The position numbers were made by a program, and so were the translations under genes. From BRH-c25 sp964619815 (GTDB lineage Bacteria > Bacillota > Clostridia > Lutisporales > Lutisporaceae), in contig CAZUGK010000028.1 in the NCBI GenBank assembly GCA_964619815.1, positions 1-37,886 of the forward strand: a DNA stretch of 37,886 nt. The letters run 5' to 3'. The stretch's first letter is position 1. Every line of letters begins with the position of its first letter. Of this stretch, positions 1 to 7,471 are shown one piece after another. A model generated the notes under the pieces. That model was not told the DNA's origin and did no database searches. It was given only the letters and a program-made list of their open reading frames with translations.

Positions 1-378
1 GCGGGGGAAGCATTGACTTCAGAGCTGTTATGCTCAATATACAGAAAGTTGAACATCGAATATTATGGTCCGGACATGGTTGCAGATGATTATATAGACA
101 TGGAGTGGGCAAGAATTCCACACTTCTACACCAGCTTCTATGTGTACAAATATGCGACAGGCTTCTCTGCGGCAATATCCATATCGCAGCAGATACTGAA
201 GGAAGGACAGCCTGCCGTGGACCGTTACCTGGAATTCCTGAAGAGCGGCGGCTCCGACTACCCAATAGAGCTGTTGAAGATAGCCAATGTGGATATGTCC
301 ACAACTGAGCCGGTAGACAATGCCCTCAAGCTGTTCGGCAGCCTTATTGACCAGATGGAGGAATTGTTGGAGAAATAG
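1..378 (+). CDS. pepF: Oligoendopeptidase F (M3 family), C-terminal fragment
   Basis: The reading frame is open from the first base of the window, so this is the 3' end of a gene that begins upstream; about 125 residues are visible. The stretch WARIPHFYTSFYVYKYATG is the characteristic C-terminal helical region of PepF-type M3 zinc oligoendopeptidases, which cleave short peptides in the cytoplasm. The zinc-binding HExxH motif would lie upstream and is not seen. The frame ends in ELLEK before TAG. A tRNA gene follows about 65 bp downstream on the same strand. Family assignment is secure from this conserved tail; exact substrate preference cannot be read from it. Confidence 0.9.
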   Translation, partial: AGEALTSELLCSIYRKLNIEYYGPDMVADDYIDMEWARIPHFYTSFYVYKYATGFSAAISISQQILKEGQPAVDRYLEFLKSGGSDYPIELLKIANVDMSTTEPVDNALKLFGSLIDQMEELLEK

Positions 379-442
379 TAAAAAATCTCATTGAAATTTT
401 TAATGATTTGATATAGAATATATGTTGTCAAAATAATTAAGT

Positions 443-518
<76 letters not shown>

Positions 519-529
519 AATTTGATTTT

Positions 530-559
530 AACACTTACTTTTCAGGTGAGTGTTTTTTT
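530..559 (+). terminator. Rho-independent terminator after tRNA-Ala
   Basis: Stem AACACTTAC / GTGAGTGTT (one T-G wobble) with a 7-nt loop is followed directly by a run of T. It lies 11 bp after the encoded CCA of the tRNA. Confidence 0.85.
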
Positions 560-686
560 ATATGTCTATGCATTGTAATCGAATCCGAGAGGACCGGTTG
601 AAAATAAAGCTGGCATTGTAAATTTCCAAATAAAACTATGCAATATGATTGTAGCCTATCCTGCGAAAAATACGAAATGAAAATCA

Positions 687-716
687 GAGCAGGAAAGATC
701 CGATTAATCCCTGCTC
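687..716 (-). terminator. Possible terminator of the RpiR-family gene
   Basis: Arms GAGCAGG / CCTGCTC enclose a 16-nt loop, just past the stop codon of the minus-strand regulator gene. On the minus strand the stem is followed by the T-rich TGATTTTCATTT, which is only a weak U tract. Between the tRNA terminator and this hairpin (560-686) I see no gene. Confidence 0.4.
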
Positions 717-719
717 CAT

Positions 720-1568
720 TCAATACAGGTTATGAGAGCTGAGATAGTTATCGAGTAGATAGATGCGCTCATTGTTGGTATTATTCGTTTGACCGTTGAC
801 AGCAAAGAGGATGATCTCGGAAATACAGAACGGGACGATGTAGGAATTGGTAAAGCCGAGGCCGTCGATAACTGCGGGTAGTACAAAGTCTGCCAGTGTG
901 GCCAGGGGCGAAGTAATCCGGTCTGTAATCAAGATGGTTGCTGCTCCATGTTGTTTGGCGATCTCCAATAGGGAATGGTTGACCTCAGAATAGCGTGGAA
1001 AACTGTAGAGCAACAAACAATCATCTTGCTTTATATCCACGATATGTTCGATTGCCATGCTTTCTGCATGGTTGCAGCAGATTACGTTGGGCACAAAGTA
1101 CAGCAGTTTGCTGGACATATAGGTAGCACAACTGGCTGTGGAGCGGAATCCGGCTATATACTTGTGGTTGCTGTGGATAAGGATAGAAGCAATCCGGTCA
1201 ATCGTCTGCAGGTCTAGGACATCGCAGCTTTTTCGGAGGTTTTCGATTGTACGATTAACCACGTCTGAAATCAGGTTGGTTTTATCCAGCGTCTCACGGG
1301 TCTTGATGTATTTTTCGCTGGGCAAAAGCGCTTCGTTATACTGTTGAACCATGCGTGTGCTCATATTCCGTTTAAACTCGGTATAACTGTGAAAGCCAAG
1401 CTTACGGACAAAACGGATGATCGAGGTATCGCTCACACCGAGCTCATAAGCCAGACTGGTCACAGTCTGCAGGCCTATGATATTAATGTTATCCACGATG
1501 TAATCGGCGATTTTCTTATCAGTTTTTGTTAAGGGTGTTTGTTTGATTCGTTGCAGTAAGGTGTCTAT
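720..1568 (-). CDS. RpiR/MurR-family transcriptional regulator (HTH + SIS)
   Basis: Cytoplasmic DNA-binding regulator of the RpiR family, which senses sugar phosphates or other ligands through a C-terminal SIS domain. The HTH_6 domain occupies roughly the first 80 residues (LAYELGVSDTSIIRFVRKLGF is its recognition part, shown here as LGVSDTSIIRFVRKLG). The SIS domain follows (AGFRSTASCATYMSSKL through DRITSPLATLADF). The first ordinary start in frame, GTG at 1496, would cut off the first helices and has no ribosome binding site. The frame is open back to 1574 and encodes a typical N-terminus (SIDTLLQRIKQTPLTKTDKK). I place the start at the ATA codon 1568, ten bases after GGAAAGGGG; ATC 1574 or a one-base frameshift from ATG 1578 are alternatives. 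A -10 box TATAAT lies at 1618-1613. It may regulate the upstream minus-strand operon. Confidence 0.82.
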   Translation of the reverse strand: MDTLLQRIKQTPLTKTDKKIADYIVDNINIIGLQTVTSLAYELGVSDTSIIRFVRKLGFHSYTEFKRNMSTRMVQQYNEALLPSEKYIKTRETLDKTNLISDVVNRTIENLRKSCDVLDLQTIDRIASILIHSNHKYIAGFRSTASCATYMSSKLLYFVPNVICCNHAESMAIEHIVDIKQDDCLLLYSFPRYSEVNHSLLEIAKQHGAATILITDRITSPLATLADFVLPAVIDGLGFTNSYIVPFCISEIILFAVNGQTNNTNNERIYLLDNYLSSHNLY

Positions 1569-1661
1569 TGAGATTCATCCCCTTTCCAGCATTGTTTTAT
1601 TTTGCTGTCACTATTATACCATAATGTAAAAGAAAAAAAATATACAGCACCTAAAAATGCA

Positions 1662-1687
1662 TGTAGAGGGGGAATATCCCCTCTACA
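1662..1687 (-). terminator. Terminator of the module 1 operon
   Basis: Perfect 10-bp stem TGTAGAGGGG / CCCCTCTACA with a 6-nt loop, located 19 bp past the aminotransferase stop. On the minus strand a T5 run follows the stem after four bases. It separates the aminotransferase from the downstream RpiR gene, which has its own -10 box. Confidence 0.75.
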
Positions 1688-1706
1688 AAGCTGAATGTGA
1701 CAGAGT

Positions 1707-2903
1707 TCACTTAAGATACGATAAAGCTTCCTCGATGCGGTCAAGACCTTCTTTCAGATGTTCCATCGAGTTTGAGTAAGACAGCCGCAGGCTGTTTGGA
1801 GCCCTGAAGCTGGCACCGGGAACAACGGCGACATGCGCCTGATCCAGTAGATAATTAGCCAGATCGAATGAATTTTGGATAGTTGTACCGCTATATTGTT
1901 TGCCGTAATAGGTCGATATATCGGGCAATAGATAAAACGCTCCGTTTACATCCGAACAGGTGATGCCCGGTATGGCATTGAGCCGATTATACATAATATC
2001 CCGTCGGTGCGAGAATTCCTTTCGCATGATTTCCACAGAATCCTGCGGCCCAGTCAAAGCCTCCAGCGCAGCCTTTTGCGAGATTGAGTTTGCGCAAGAC
2101 GTCATATGCCCTTGTATGCCGCTAACCTTGACTACGACCTGGCGGTCTGCTGCCAAATAACCGATGCGCCAGCCTGTCATGGCATAACTCTTCGAAAAAC
2201 CGTTTATTGTGATACTGATTTTCCGTGCTCTCGGAGAAAGGGAGGCCACGCTCACATGAACTGCGCTGTGATACAGCAGCTTTTCATAGACTTCGTCGGC
2301 AATGATATACAGCTCGTGTCGAAGGGCCAGATCTACCAACTGTTCCAGTGTCTCTTTCGGATAGACCGCACCCGTTGGGTTGTTGGGTGTGTTGATGATG
2401 ATGCCACGAGTACGGGGGGTGATTGCCTGCTCAATGGCGGCGATATCCAGGTCAAATTCCCGACCGGGCTGATGTGAAACAGGAACGAATACCGGTTCAG
2501 CGCCAGCAATTCGCACCATCTCTTCATAGCTTACCCAACACGGCGTGGGGATGATGACCTCGTCCCCCGCCTGGGCGATCACCAGCACGGCATTGATCAG
2601 TGCTTGTTTGGCGCCTGTGGATACGCAGATTTCGTTCGGTTGATATTCGATCCCGTTTTCTGATTTTAGCTTAAGGCAAATAGCCTGACACAACTCGGGT
2701 ATTCCCGGTACGGGTGTGTATTTGGTAAATTCTTCATCAATAGCTTTTTTTGCTGCTCTCTTTATGTTTTCCGGTGTGCTGTAATCCGGCTCACCGATAT
2801 TTAGTTTTATGATGTCTATGCCGTTTTTCTTCAGTTGTGCGACCTTTGCATTCAATTCAACCGTAGCAGATGGCATCAGATTTTTTGCTCTATTGCTAAA
2901 CAT
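1707..2903 (-). CDS. Class I/II pyridoxal-phosphate aminotransferase (AspC/AAT type)
   Basis: PLP-dependent aminotransferase, 398 aa, the usual length for the aspartate/aromatic aminotransferase fold-type I group; cytoplasmic. Visible landmarks are LNIGEPDYSTPENI near residue 35, the cofactor-binding NTPNNPTGAVY (171-181), ADEVYEKL with Asp203 that pairs with the pyridine nitrogen, and NGFSKSYAMTGWRIGY carrying Schiff-base Lys238. SLRLSYS near the C-terminus holds the carboxylate-binding Arg. Start ATG follows GGAGTGA at proper spacing. It is the last gene of the minus-strand RraA-HD-symporter operon, so its substrate may be the amino acid brought in by that symporter. The family is certain; the amino donor is not. 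Confidence 0.92.
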   Translation of the reverse strand: MFSNRAKNLMPSATVELNAKVAQLKKNGIDIIKLNIGEPDYSTPENIKRAAKKAIDEEFTKYTPVPGIPELCQAICLKLKSENGIEYQPNEICVSTGAKQALINAVLVIAQAGDEVIIPTPCWVSYEEMVRIAGAEPVFVPVSHQPGREFDLDIAAIEQAITPRTRGIIINTPNNPTGAVYPKETLEQLVDLALRHELYIIADEVYEKLLYHSAVHVSVASLSPRARKISITINGFSKSYAMTGWRIGYLAADRQVVVKVSGIQGHMTSCANSISQKAALEALTGPQDSVEIMRKEFSHRRDIMYNRLNAIPGITCSDVNGAFYLLPDISTYYGKQYSGTTIQNSFDLANYLLDQAHVAVVPGASFRAPNSLRLSYSNSMEHLKEGLDRIEEALSYLK

Positions 2904-2944
2904 AGTATCACTCCTTAAATTACAAGTCCATTGTTGTTTCGTTT

Positions 2945-4210
2945 TTATGCTTTTAATTTATTAGCAGCCTTTATTTCCTCTTTAGTGTTTTTACTGTTGA
3001 AAATCTTCAGATCCAGGAGGCCCTTTCTGGAACCAACGATGGTGGAACCGACATGGTCGCCTGTGACATTGATAGTAGTATGGCCGATATCAACTATAGG
3101 CCATATAGCGGCAATCATAGGCAGCAGACCCATGGGCAGATTTAAGGCTTCAAATAGAACTGCGGAGATTACAACTGCAGTGCCTTTGACACCAGCCGCT
3201 CCGATGGAGAGCATCAGGCCCATATAGACGATCTGGATAACAAGTATAGGAGTGATGGGGATATTATATACTTCAAGAGCCAGTATACTGATTATGCCAA
3301 GGGCACAAGCAAAACCGTCCATATTAACAGTGGCTCCCAGAGGCAGAGAAAAGGCATAAAGCTTTTCTGGAAGACCGACACGCTCTCTAGAGCACTGCAT
3401 ACTCACAGGCAGTGTGGCATTGCTGGAAGTGGTGCTGGCAGCGACGATAATAGCAGGAAAGATGTTTTTGTAGAACTGGATTGGTGAGACTTTGCCGAGG
3501 AGTTTGAGCAGCAGCGGATAGCCAATCAGGAGTAGACCGAATAGGCCTAGATAATCAGCCAAAACAAATTTAGCAGCGACTGCAAGCATCTTGCTGCCCA
3601 AGGTGCCGACCATGACAGCGGAGAGGGCAAAGATACCATAAGGTGCCAGCTCTGTAACAAGCTCGGTCATTTTCAGCATTGCCTCATTGGCGGAGTTGAT
3701 AAAGGCAATCATCGGTTGACCCTTTTCACCGATTATGATGAGGCAAACACCGAAGAAGATGGCAAAGAAGATCACCGGGATCATGTCCATATTTGCCATG
3801 GAGTTCACGACGTTAGACGGAATCCAGGCCAGGATGGTATCTACAGCGGAGTATTTGTTATAGGTGACTTCATTTGCCAGGCCCAGCAGGCCCTGAGCGT
3901 CAAGACCGGGCTTGATCAGCAATCCTAGCAGAGTGCCGAAGCAGACAGCGATGATGGAGGAAAGAACATAATAGCTGATGACTGAACCGCCGATGCTGCG
4001 GAATTCTTTTGGACTGCTTAGCTTAGTGACACCGGACATGATGGAGAAAAATACAAGGGGTACAACCAGCATTTTCAGTAATAGGATAAAAGCATTGCCA
4101 ATTGGAGAAATAACTTTAATACCAGGACCAACAATCCACCCAACGATACAACCTAAAATCATCATAACGAAAATTTTGAAATACAATGGTCTTTTTGTCC
4201 AGAAACTCAT
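2945..4210 (-). CDS. Dicarboxylate/amino acid:cation symporter (DAACS, GltP/GltT type)
   Basis: Integral membrane secondary transporter of 421 aa, full length for the DAACS family that imports glutamate, aspartate or C4-dicarboxylates with Na+ or H+. Many hydrophobic segments are present from residue 10 on. Diagnostic motifs are the serine-rich reentrant loop AASTTSSNATLP (mid-protein) and PLGATVNMDG, which contains the substrate/cation-binding NMDG; a second reentrant region SIGAAGVKGTAVV follows. ATG start is preceded by AAGGAGTGAAATAAT. It sits 54 bp after the HD-domain gene and 41 bp before the aminotransferase gene, on the same strand. The combination suggests uptake of an acidic amino acid that is then deaminated. 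Confidence 0.93.
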   Translation of the reverse strand: MSFWTKRPLYFKIFVMMILGCIVGWIVGPGIKVISPIGNAFILLLKMLVVPLVFFSIMSGVTKLSSPKEFRSIGGSVISYYVLSSIIAVCFGTLLGLLIKPGLDAQGLLGLANEVTYNKYSAVDTILAWIPSNVVNSMANMDMIPVIFFAIFFGVCLIIIGEKGQPMIAFINSANEAMLKMTELVTELAPYGIFALSAVMVGTLGSKMLAVAAKFVLADYLGLFGLLLIGYPLLLKLLGKVSPIQFYKNIFPAIIVAASTTSSNATLPVSMQCSRERVGLPEKLYAFSLPLGATVNMDGFACALGIISILALEVYNIPITPILVIQIVYMGLMLSIGAAGVKGTAVVISAVLFEALNLPMGLLPMIAAIWPIVDIGHTTINVTGDHVGSTIVGSRKGLLDLKIFNSKNTKEEIKAANKLKA

Positions 4211-4264
4211 ATTATTTCACTCCTTTTAATTTAAGGTTGGCTAGAAAACTGTAAGTGCTTAGGT

Positions 4265-4807
4265 TCATGGTTCGAAAAACTTGACGACCATTTCCCAATC
4301 GCAAATATCGATGTGTTCGAATAAGAGACCTTCGCGGAAGAGCGGCTTCATCTTTTGTGTTGAAGTATGCGTCAGGATCAGATGGAGCATGTCTGTATCA
4401 AAGCCGGCCTGATAGGCGAGGATGGCGGACATGACGCCGTGCTGGATTTTCTGTCCCACATCGGAAACAACGAGGTCGCCGTTTTCATCAGGTAGATATT
4501 CGATAGCTTTATCCACATCATGCAGCAGGCCGAGAGTGATGATTTTGTCCTCGTCGAAGGTTACCTGGTGGTATTTTGTAATGATCCTGCTAACGGACAG
4601 AGCGGCTTCCACTGTGGAATTGACGTGTGAGATCAGGCTGACGTTCATCCCCTCTTTGAACTTTGCTTGGTCTAGGCTTTCCCAGGGACTGAGACGCAGC
4701 ATTTCCAACCAGACGTCAGCCACGGCTGAGGCAGTGTCCGAATTGGAAATTTGCTTAATGCTGGGTAGGTATTTCGCCAAAAAATCGATTTTTTCTTGTT
4801 TTTCCAT
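4265..4807 (-). CDS. HD-domain protein (metal-dependent phosphohydrolase fold)
   Basis: A 180-aa single-domain protein of the HD superfamily, whose members are mostly metal-dependent phosphohydrolases and some oxygenases. Putative ligands are His61 (LISHVNST), the HD pair His96-Asp97 in LLHDVDKA, His123 (IQHGVMSA), His147 (ILTHTSTQ) and an acidic residue near 167-170 (HIDICDWE). The pattern H...HD...D is complete, so activity is plausible. ATG follows GGAGGACAACT. It begins 11 bp after the RraA-like gene and is surely cotranscribed. I do not recognise a specific function; its place among transport and amino-acid enzymes suggests a catabolic or detoxifying accessory role. Confidence 0.8.
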   Translation of the reverse strand: MEKQEKIDFLAKYLPSIKQISNSDTASAVADVWLEMLRLSPWESLDQAKFKEGMNVSLISHVNSTVEAALSVSRIITKYHQVTFDEDKIITLGLLHDVDKAIEYLPDENGDLVVSDVGQKIQHGVMSAILAYQAGFDTDMLHLILTHTSTQKMKPLFREGLLFEHIDICDWEMVVKFFEP

Positions 4808-4818
4808 AGTTGTCCTCC

Positions 4819-5514
4819 TTATTTGTAGTATCCGTCGATGAATTCAATTCCCTTTTCCTTGTTCAGCTTATCGACCCAGCTGCGCTTTGCTGTTCCGTTG
4901 ACGGCGGCAAGGATCTTGTCTGCATCTTGACGGGCATAAGGTTCGGCAGCTGCAAGGGCGTCTGCTGCGTCATCTCTTGGGATAACAATAACGCCGTCTT
5001 CATCCATGACAATAACATCGCCAGGATTCACGCTGATTTCACCACAGGAAATTGGTACATTGACTTCACCGGGACCTTCTTTATATGGACCGGCCGGGGT
5101 GCTACCCGTCGCATAGATGGGGAAATCCATTTTCCGTGCCACTCCGATATCACGGATGGGGCCGTCTAGGATCAGGGCACCGATTTTTTTGTACCGGGCA
5201 TAATTGAACATAATTGCACCCATTAGGGAACGGCTGGAATCACCTTCGTTGGAGACAATGATGATGTCCCCTTCTTGAGCGATATTTAAAGCGTTATGAA
5301 TGAGCAGGTTGTCACCGGCCCGTGATTTTACCGTCAGAGCCGGGCCAGATGTGATCTCCCGCTTTGGAGAAGAAATAAGATGAATACGTGGGTTGAGAGC
5401 ACAGGAACGTCCCATGGTATCGGCAATATTCGCAGTAGGAATCAGACCGAGCCGTTCCACAACATCTGGATCCGGCATTTTGCGTTTTAGAAAAACGCGG
5501 TTTCCGATCGGCAT
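4819..5514 (-). CDS. RraA-family protein, likely 4-hydroxy-4-methyl-2-oxoglutarate aldolase type
   Basis: Member of the RraA / HMG-aldolase family: class II aldolases that split 4-hydroxy-4-substituted 2-oxoglutarates to pyruvate and a second 2-oxo acid, and often decarboxylate oxaloacetate. The core GDNLLIHNALNIAQEGDIIIV and the active-site signature ALILDGPIRDIG, with Arg121-Asp122, are intact. The 231-aa length fits the family. ATG 5514 is preferred, with AAAAGGA about eleven bases upstream; ATG 5526 is possible but directly abuts that site. It is the first gene of the minus-strand operon and has a sigma-A promoter. Having an aminotransferase and an acidic amino-acid symporter downstream favours the aldolase reading over the RNase E inhibitor role of E. 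coli RraA. Confidence 0.85.
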   Translation of the reverse strand: MPIGNRVFLKRKMPDPDVVERLGLIPTANIADTMGRSCALNPRIHLISSPKREITSGPALTVKSRAGDNLLIHNALNIAQEGDIIIVSNEGDSSRSLMGAIMFNYARYKKIGALILDGPIRDIGVARKMDFPIYATGSTPAGPYKEGPGEVNVPISCGEISVNPGDVIVMDEDGVIVIPRDDAADALAAAEPYARQDADKILAAVNGTAKRSWVDKLNKEKGIEFIDGYYK

Positions 5515-5563
5515 GTCTATGCACATCCTTTTCTATACTTAAATTGAATATTATTATACATTT

Positions 5564-5594
5564 AATATAACAATATGTTGAATAATAGTCAACA
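5564..5594 (-). promoter_or_regulatory. Promoter and palindromic operator candidate of module 1
   Basis: On the minus strand TTGACT (5592-5587) and TATATT (5569-5564) are spaced by 17 bp, giving a good sigma-A promoter for the RraA-led operon. An inverted repeat TGTTGA-N7-TCAACA (5576-5594) covers the -35 box and is a candidate binding site for the RpiR regulator encoded at the other end of the module. The link to RpiR is inference. Confidence 0.6.
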
Positions 5595-5726
5595 ATTATA
5601 TTTACAATTTGTTTATAATACTGTTTTTATATAGAGCCGGATAATAAATAATTTTATACTTATCACTAAGGGATAAAGATAAGGGAAATGATAGAGAGGA
5701 AAACGGACTAAGGTTTGGACTGTGGT

Positions 5727-5894
5727 ATGGAAGAATTAGCACCCAAGGAAGTAGTACGAACATTTGACATATATGACGATGGGGATATAGCAGAACCCCC
5801 GCGTTTCCAATGCGAAAACTGCGGAGGTTCAATGGTACCTGAAGATTTTACAGGTGTTGATGGCGTGCATTATACCATTAACGATTATCGATAA
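5727..5894 (+). CDS. Hypothetical 55-aa protein with a CxxC zinc-knuckle half
   Basis: A short open frame beginning MEELAPKEVVRTFDIYDD contains FQCENCGG near residue 32, a CxxC pair like half of a zinc ribbon, and ends DGVHYTINDYR. The frame opens at 5712 and is preceded by no convincing ribosome binding site; TTG 5715 is an alternative start. It could be a small real gene or the remnant of a larger one, since it sits in an otherwise gene-free 950-bp gap. I do not recognise the family. Confidence 0.35.
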   Translation: MEELAPKEVVRTFDIYDDGDIAEPPRFQCENCGGSMVPEDFTGVDGVHYTINDYR

Positions 5895-6053
5895 TTAACG
5901 ACGTACTAAGTGAAAGTACGGAGGAGCCGCATTATTTAGCATCGCACTCACCTTTCATATATCATATTATAATATAACATCACAAAACATTATATAAGCA
6001 AACATACAACCCATCACATTGGTGAAAAGTACCTAATATATAGGAAATAAGAC
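5895..6053 (+). other. Intergenic, AT-rich, no gene seen
   Basis: Contains the small inverted repeat GTACT/AGTAC and, at 5966-5978, ATTATAATATAAC, which loosely resembles the module 2 operator. I see no coding sequence here. Confidence 0.4.
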
Positions 6054-6082
6054 TTTACAACGATAAACCAATATGGTATTAT
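6054..6082 (+). promoter_or_regulatory. Sigma-A promoter for the first opp operon
   Basis: TTTACA (6054-6059) and TATTAT (6077-6082) are 17 bp apart, each one base from consensus. Transcription would start near 6090, leaving an untranslated leader of nearly 390 nt ahead of oppD. Confidence 0.55.
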
Positions 6083-6097
6083 GTTGTTAAAATACAA

Positions 6098-6119
6098 TAT
6101 AATACATTATAACACACAA
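6098..6119 (+). promoter_or_regulatory. Operator-like site 1 of the module 2 regulon
   Basis: TATAATACATTATA (6098-6111) matches the left part of the element at 24175 in 13 of 14 bases, and the core here is ATTATAACACACAA. The right half is weaker than in the other sites. It lies about 15 bp downstream of the -10 box. The surrounding bases show the motif AATAC or AACAC starting at 6091, 6101, 6111 and 6121, that is, in helical phase. Confidence 0.5.
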
Positions 6120-6478
6120 TAATACGTATGTAAATAGTTTCCATCGTCTGAAAACCTGAATTTAGTACAAAAGGAGGGAAAATGTAACGCCAAAAGGGAT
6201 GGCAGCCGCTATCGTGTCAGGAAAGAATACATAATGGGGAATAAGAGAGATTTTCTTTGTTTACTGTCACTGTGCAGGACATTAAAGTATACAATTATTG
6301 TCCTTACTTAATATATGGAATCTACAACGGTGGAAAATAGCGATTATGTTGTATTATGCGAGCAGTGGAAAACTTGGACAAGTATGTAATCAGCTGCTCA
6401 TTGAGAGAAGATACACGGGAAAAATGGAGCATTTTATAAGTAATACAAATATTTTATAGAAGTGCAGGAGGGTGACAT
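6120..6478 (+). other. Long leader of the first opp operon
   Basis: No gene of normal size is visible in this leader. At 6172-6187 a strong AAGGAGGG site is followed by ATG-TAA, an immediate start-stop. A second site AAAAGGG precedes an 11-codon frame (6199-6234, MAAAIVSGKNT). These may be relics of a lost gene or translated leader elements. The real gene start is at 6479 behind AGGAGGG. Confidence 0.4.
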
Positions 6479-7471
6479 ATGGACGATAAGCTGCTTGAAG
6501 TAAAAAATATTGTCACCGAGTTCAAGACAAAAAGAGGCACCCTTAGAGCTGTCGATGGAGTGAGCTTTTTTGTCAGGCATGGAGAAATGCTTGGGATTGT
6601 TGGAGAAAGCGGAAGCGGTAAGTCTTTGACCTCGCTGTCAATAATGGGTCTTTTGCCTTATCCGGGTAAGGTTACATCAGGAGAAATACTATTTGAGGGA
6701 AAGGACTTATTAAAACTAGATGAAAGAAAAATAAATGAAATGCGCGGCAAGCATTTATCAATGATTTTTCAGGATTCTATGGTAGCACTTGATCCGGTAT
6801 TTAAATGCGGTGATCAAATAATCGAGGCAATTATACTTCATCAGAAAGTAACGCGTAGGGAAGCACGAACTGCTGCCCTTGAACTTTTGAATCTAGTAGG
6901 CATTCCACACCCGCAGAGATATATGGAAGCCTATCCGCACGAGCTTTCAGGAGGAATGTGCCAGAGGATCATGATAAGCATAGCTCTTTCATGCCGCCCG
7001 AAGCTGCTGATTGCAGACGAGCCTACGACTGCCCTGGACGTTACGGTACAAGCCCAGATTCTTGACCTACTAAACAGGCTGCGCCGGGAGTTGAATATGA
7101 GTGTTATTCTGATAACTCATGATTTGGGAGTTGTAGCGGGGGTTGCCGATCGTGTTGCGGTGATGTATGCCGGACAAATTGTAGAACTTGGTGATGTCGA
7201 TAAGATTTTTAATAATCCAAAGCACCCATATACAAAAGGTCTTATGAGGTCTATGCCTCAGCTTAACATAAATTATAAAAGGCTTTATAGCATTTCTGGT
7301 ACTGTTCCGACTTTGGATAATATGCCGAAGGGATGCAGGTTTGCACAGAGGTGTCCGGAGTGCATGGATATTTGTAATAATATACAACCGGATATGCTTG
7401 TGATGAAAGATGGGTACTGTCTGTGCTGCCATAAGTATTCCGGTGATCCGGAGGTGAACGGCCGTGGATGA
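6479..7471 (+). CDS. oppD: Peptide-type ABC transporter ATP-binding protein OppD/DppD
   Basis: One of two ATPases that power an oligopeptide/dipeptide-type importer at the cytoplasmic membrane. The 330 residues carry Walker A GESGSGKS (42-49), the Q-loop region MIFQDSMVALDP, signature LSGGM, Walker B LLIADEPTTALD and the H-loop THDLG. The cysteine-rich C-terminal OppD extension follows (CRFAQRCPECMDIC). ATG is preceded by AGGAGGG at six bases. It overlaps the next ATPase gene by eight bases. Linkage to FrlC-like and, through shared operators, to FrlB/FrlD-like enzymes suggests that the cargo is a glycated amino acid or dipeptide, although the family itself is annotated for peptides. Confidence 0.93.
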   Translation: MDDKLLEVKNIVTEFKTKRGTLRAVDGVSFFVRHGEMLGIVGESGSGKSLTSLSIMGLLPYPGKVTSGEILFEGKDLLKLDERKINEMRGKHLSMIFQDSMVALDPVFKCGDQIIEAIILHQKVTRREARTAALELLNLVGIPHPQRYMEAYPHELSGGMCQRIMISIALSCRPKLLIADEPTTALDVTVQAQILDLLNRLRRELNMSVILITHDLGVVAGVADRVAVMYAGQIVELGDVDKIFNNPKHPYTKGLMRSMPQLNINYKRLYSISGTVPTLDNMPKGCRFAQRCPECMDICNNIQPDMLVMKDGYCLCCHKYSGDPEVNGRG

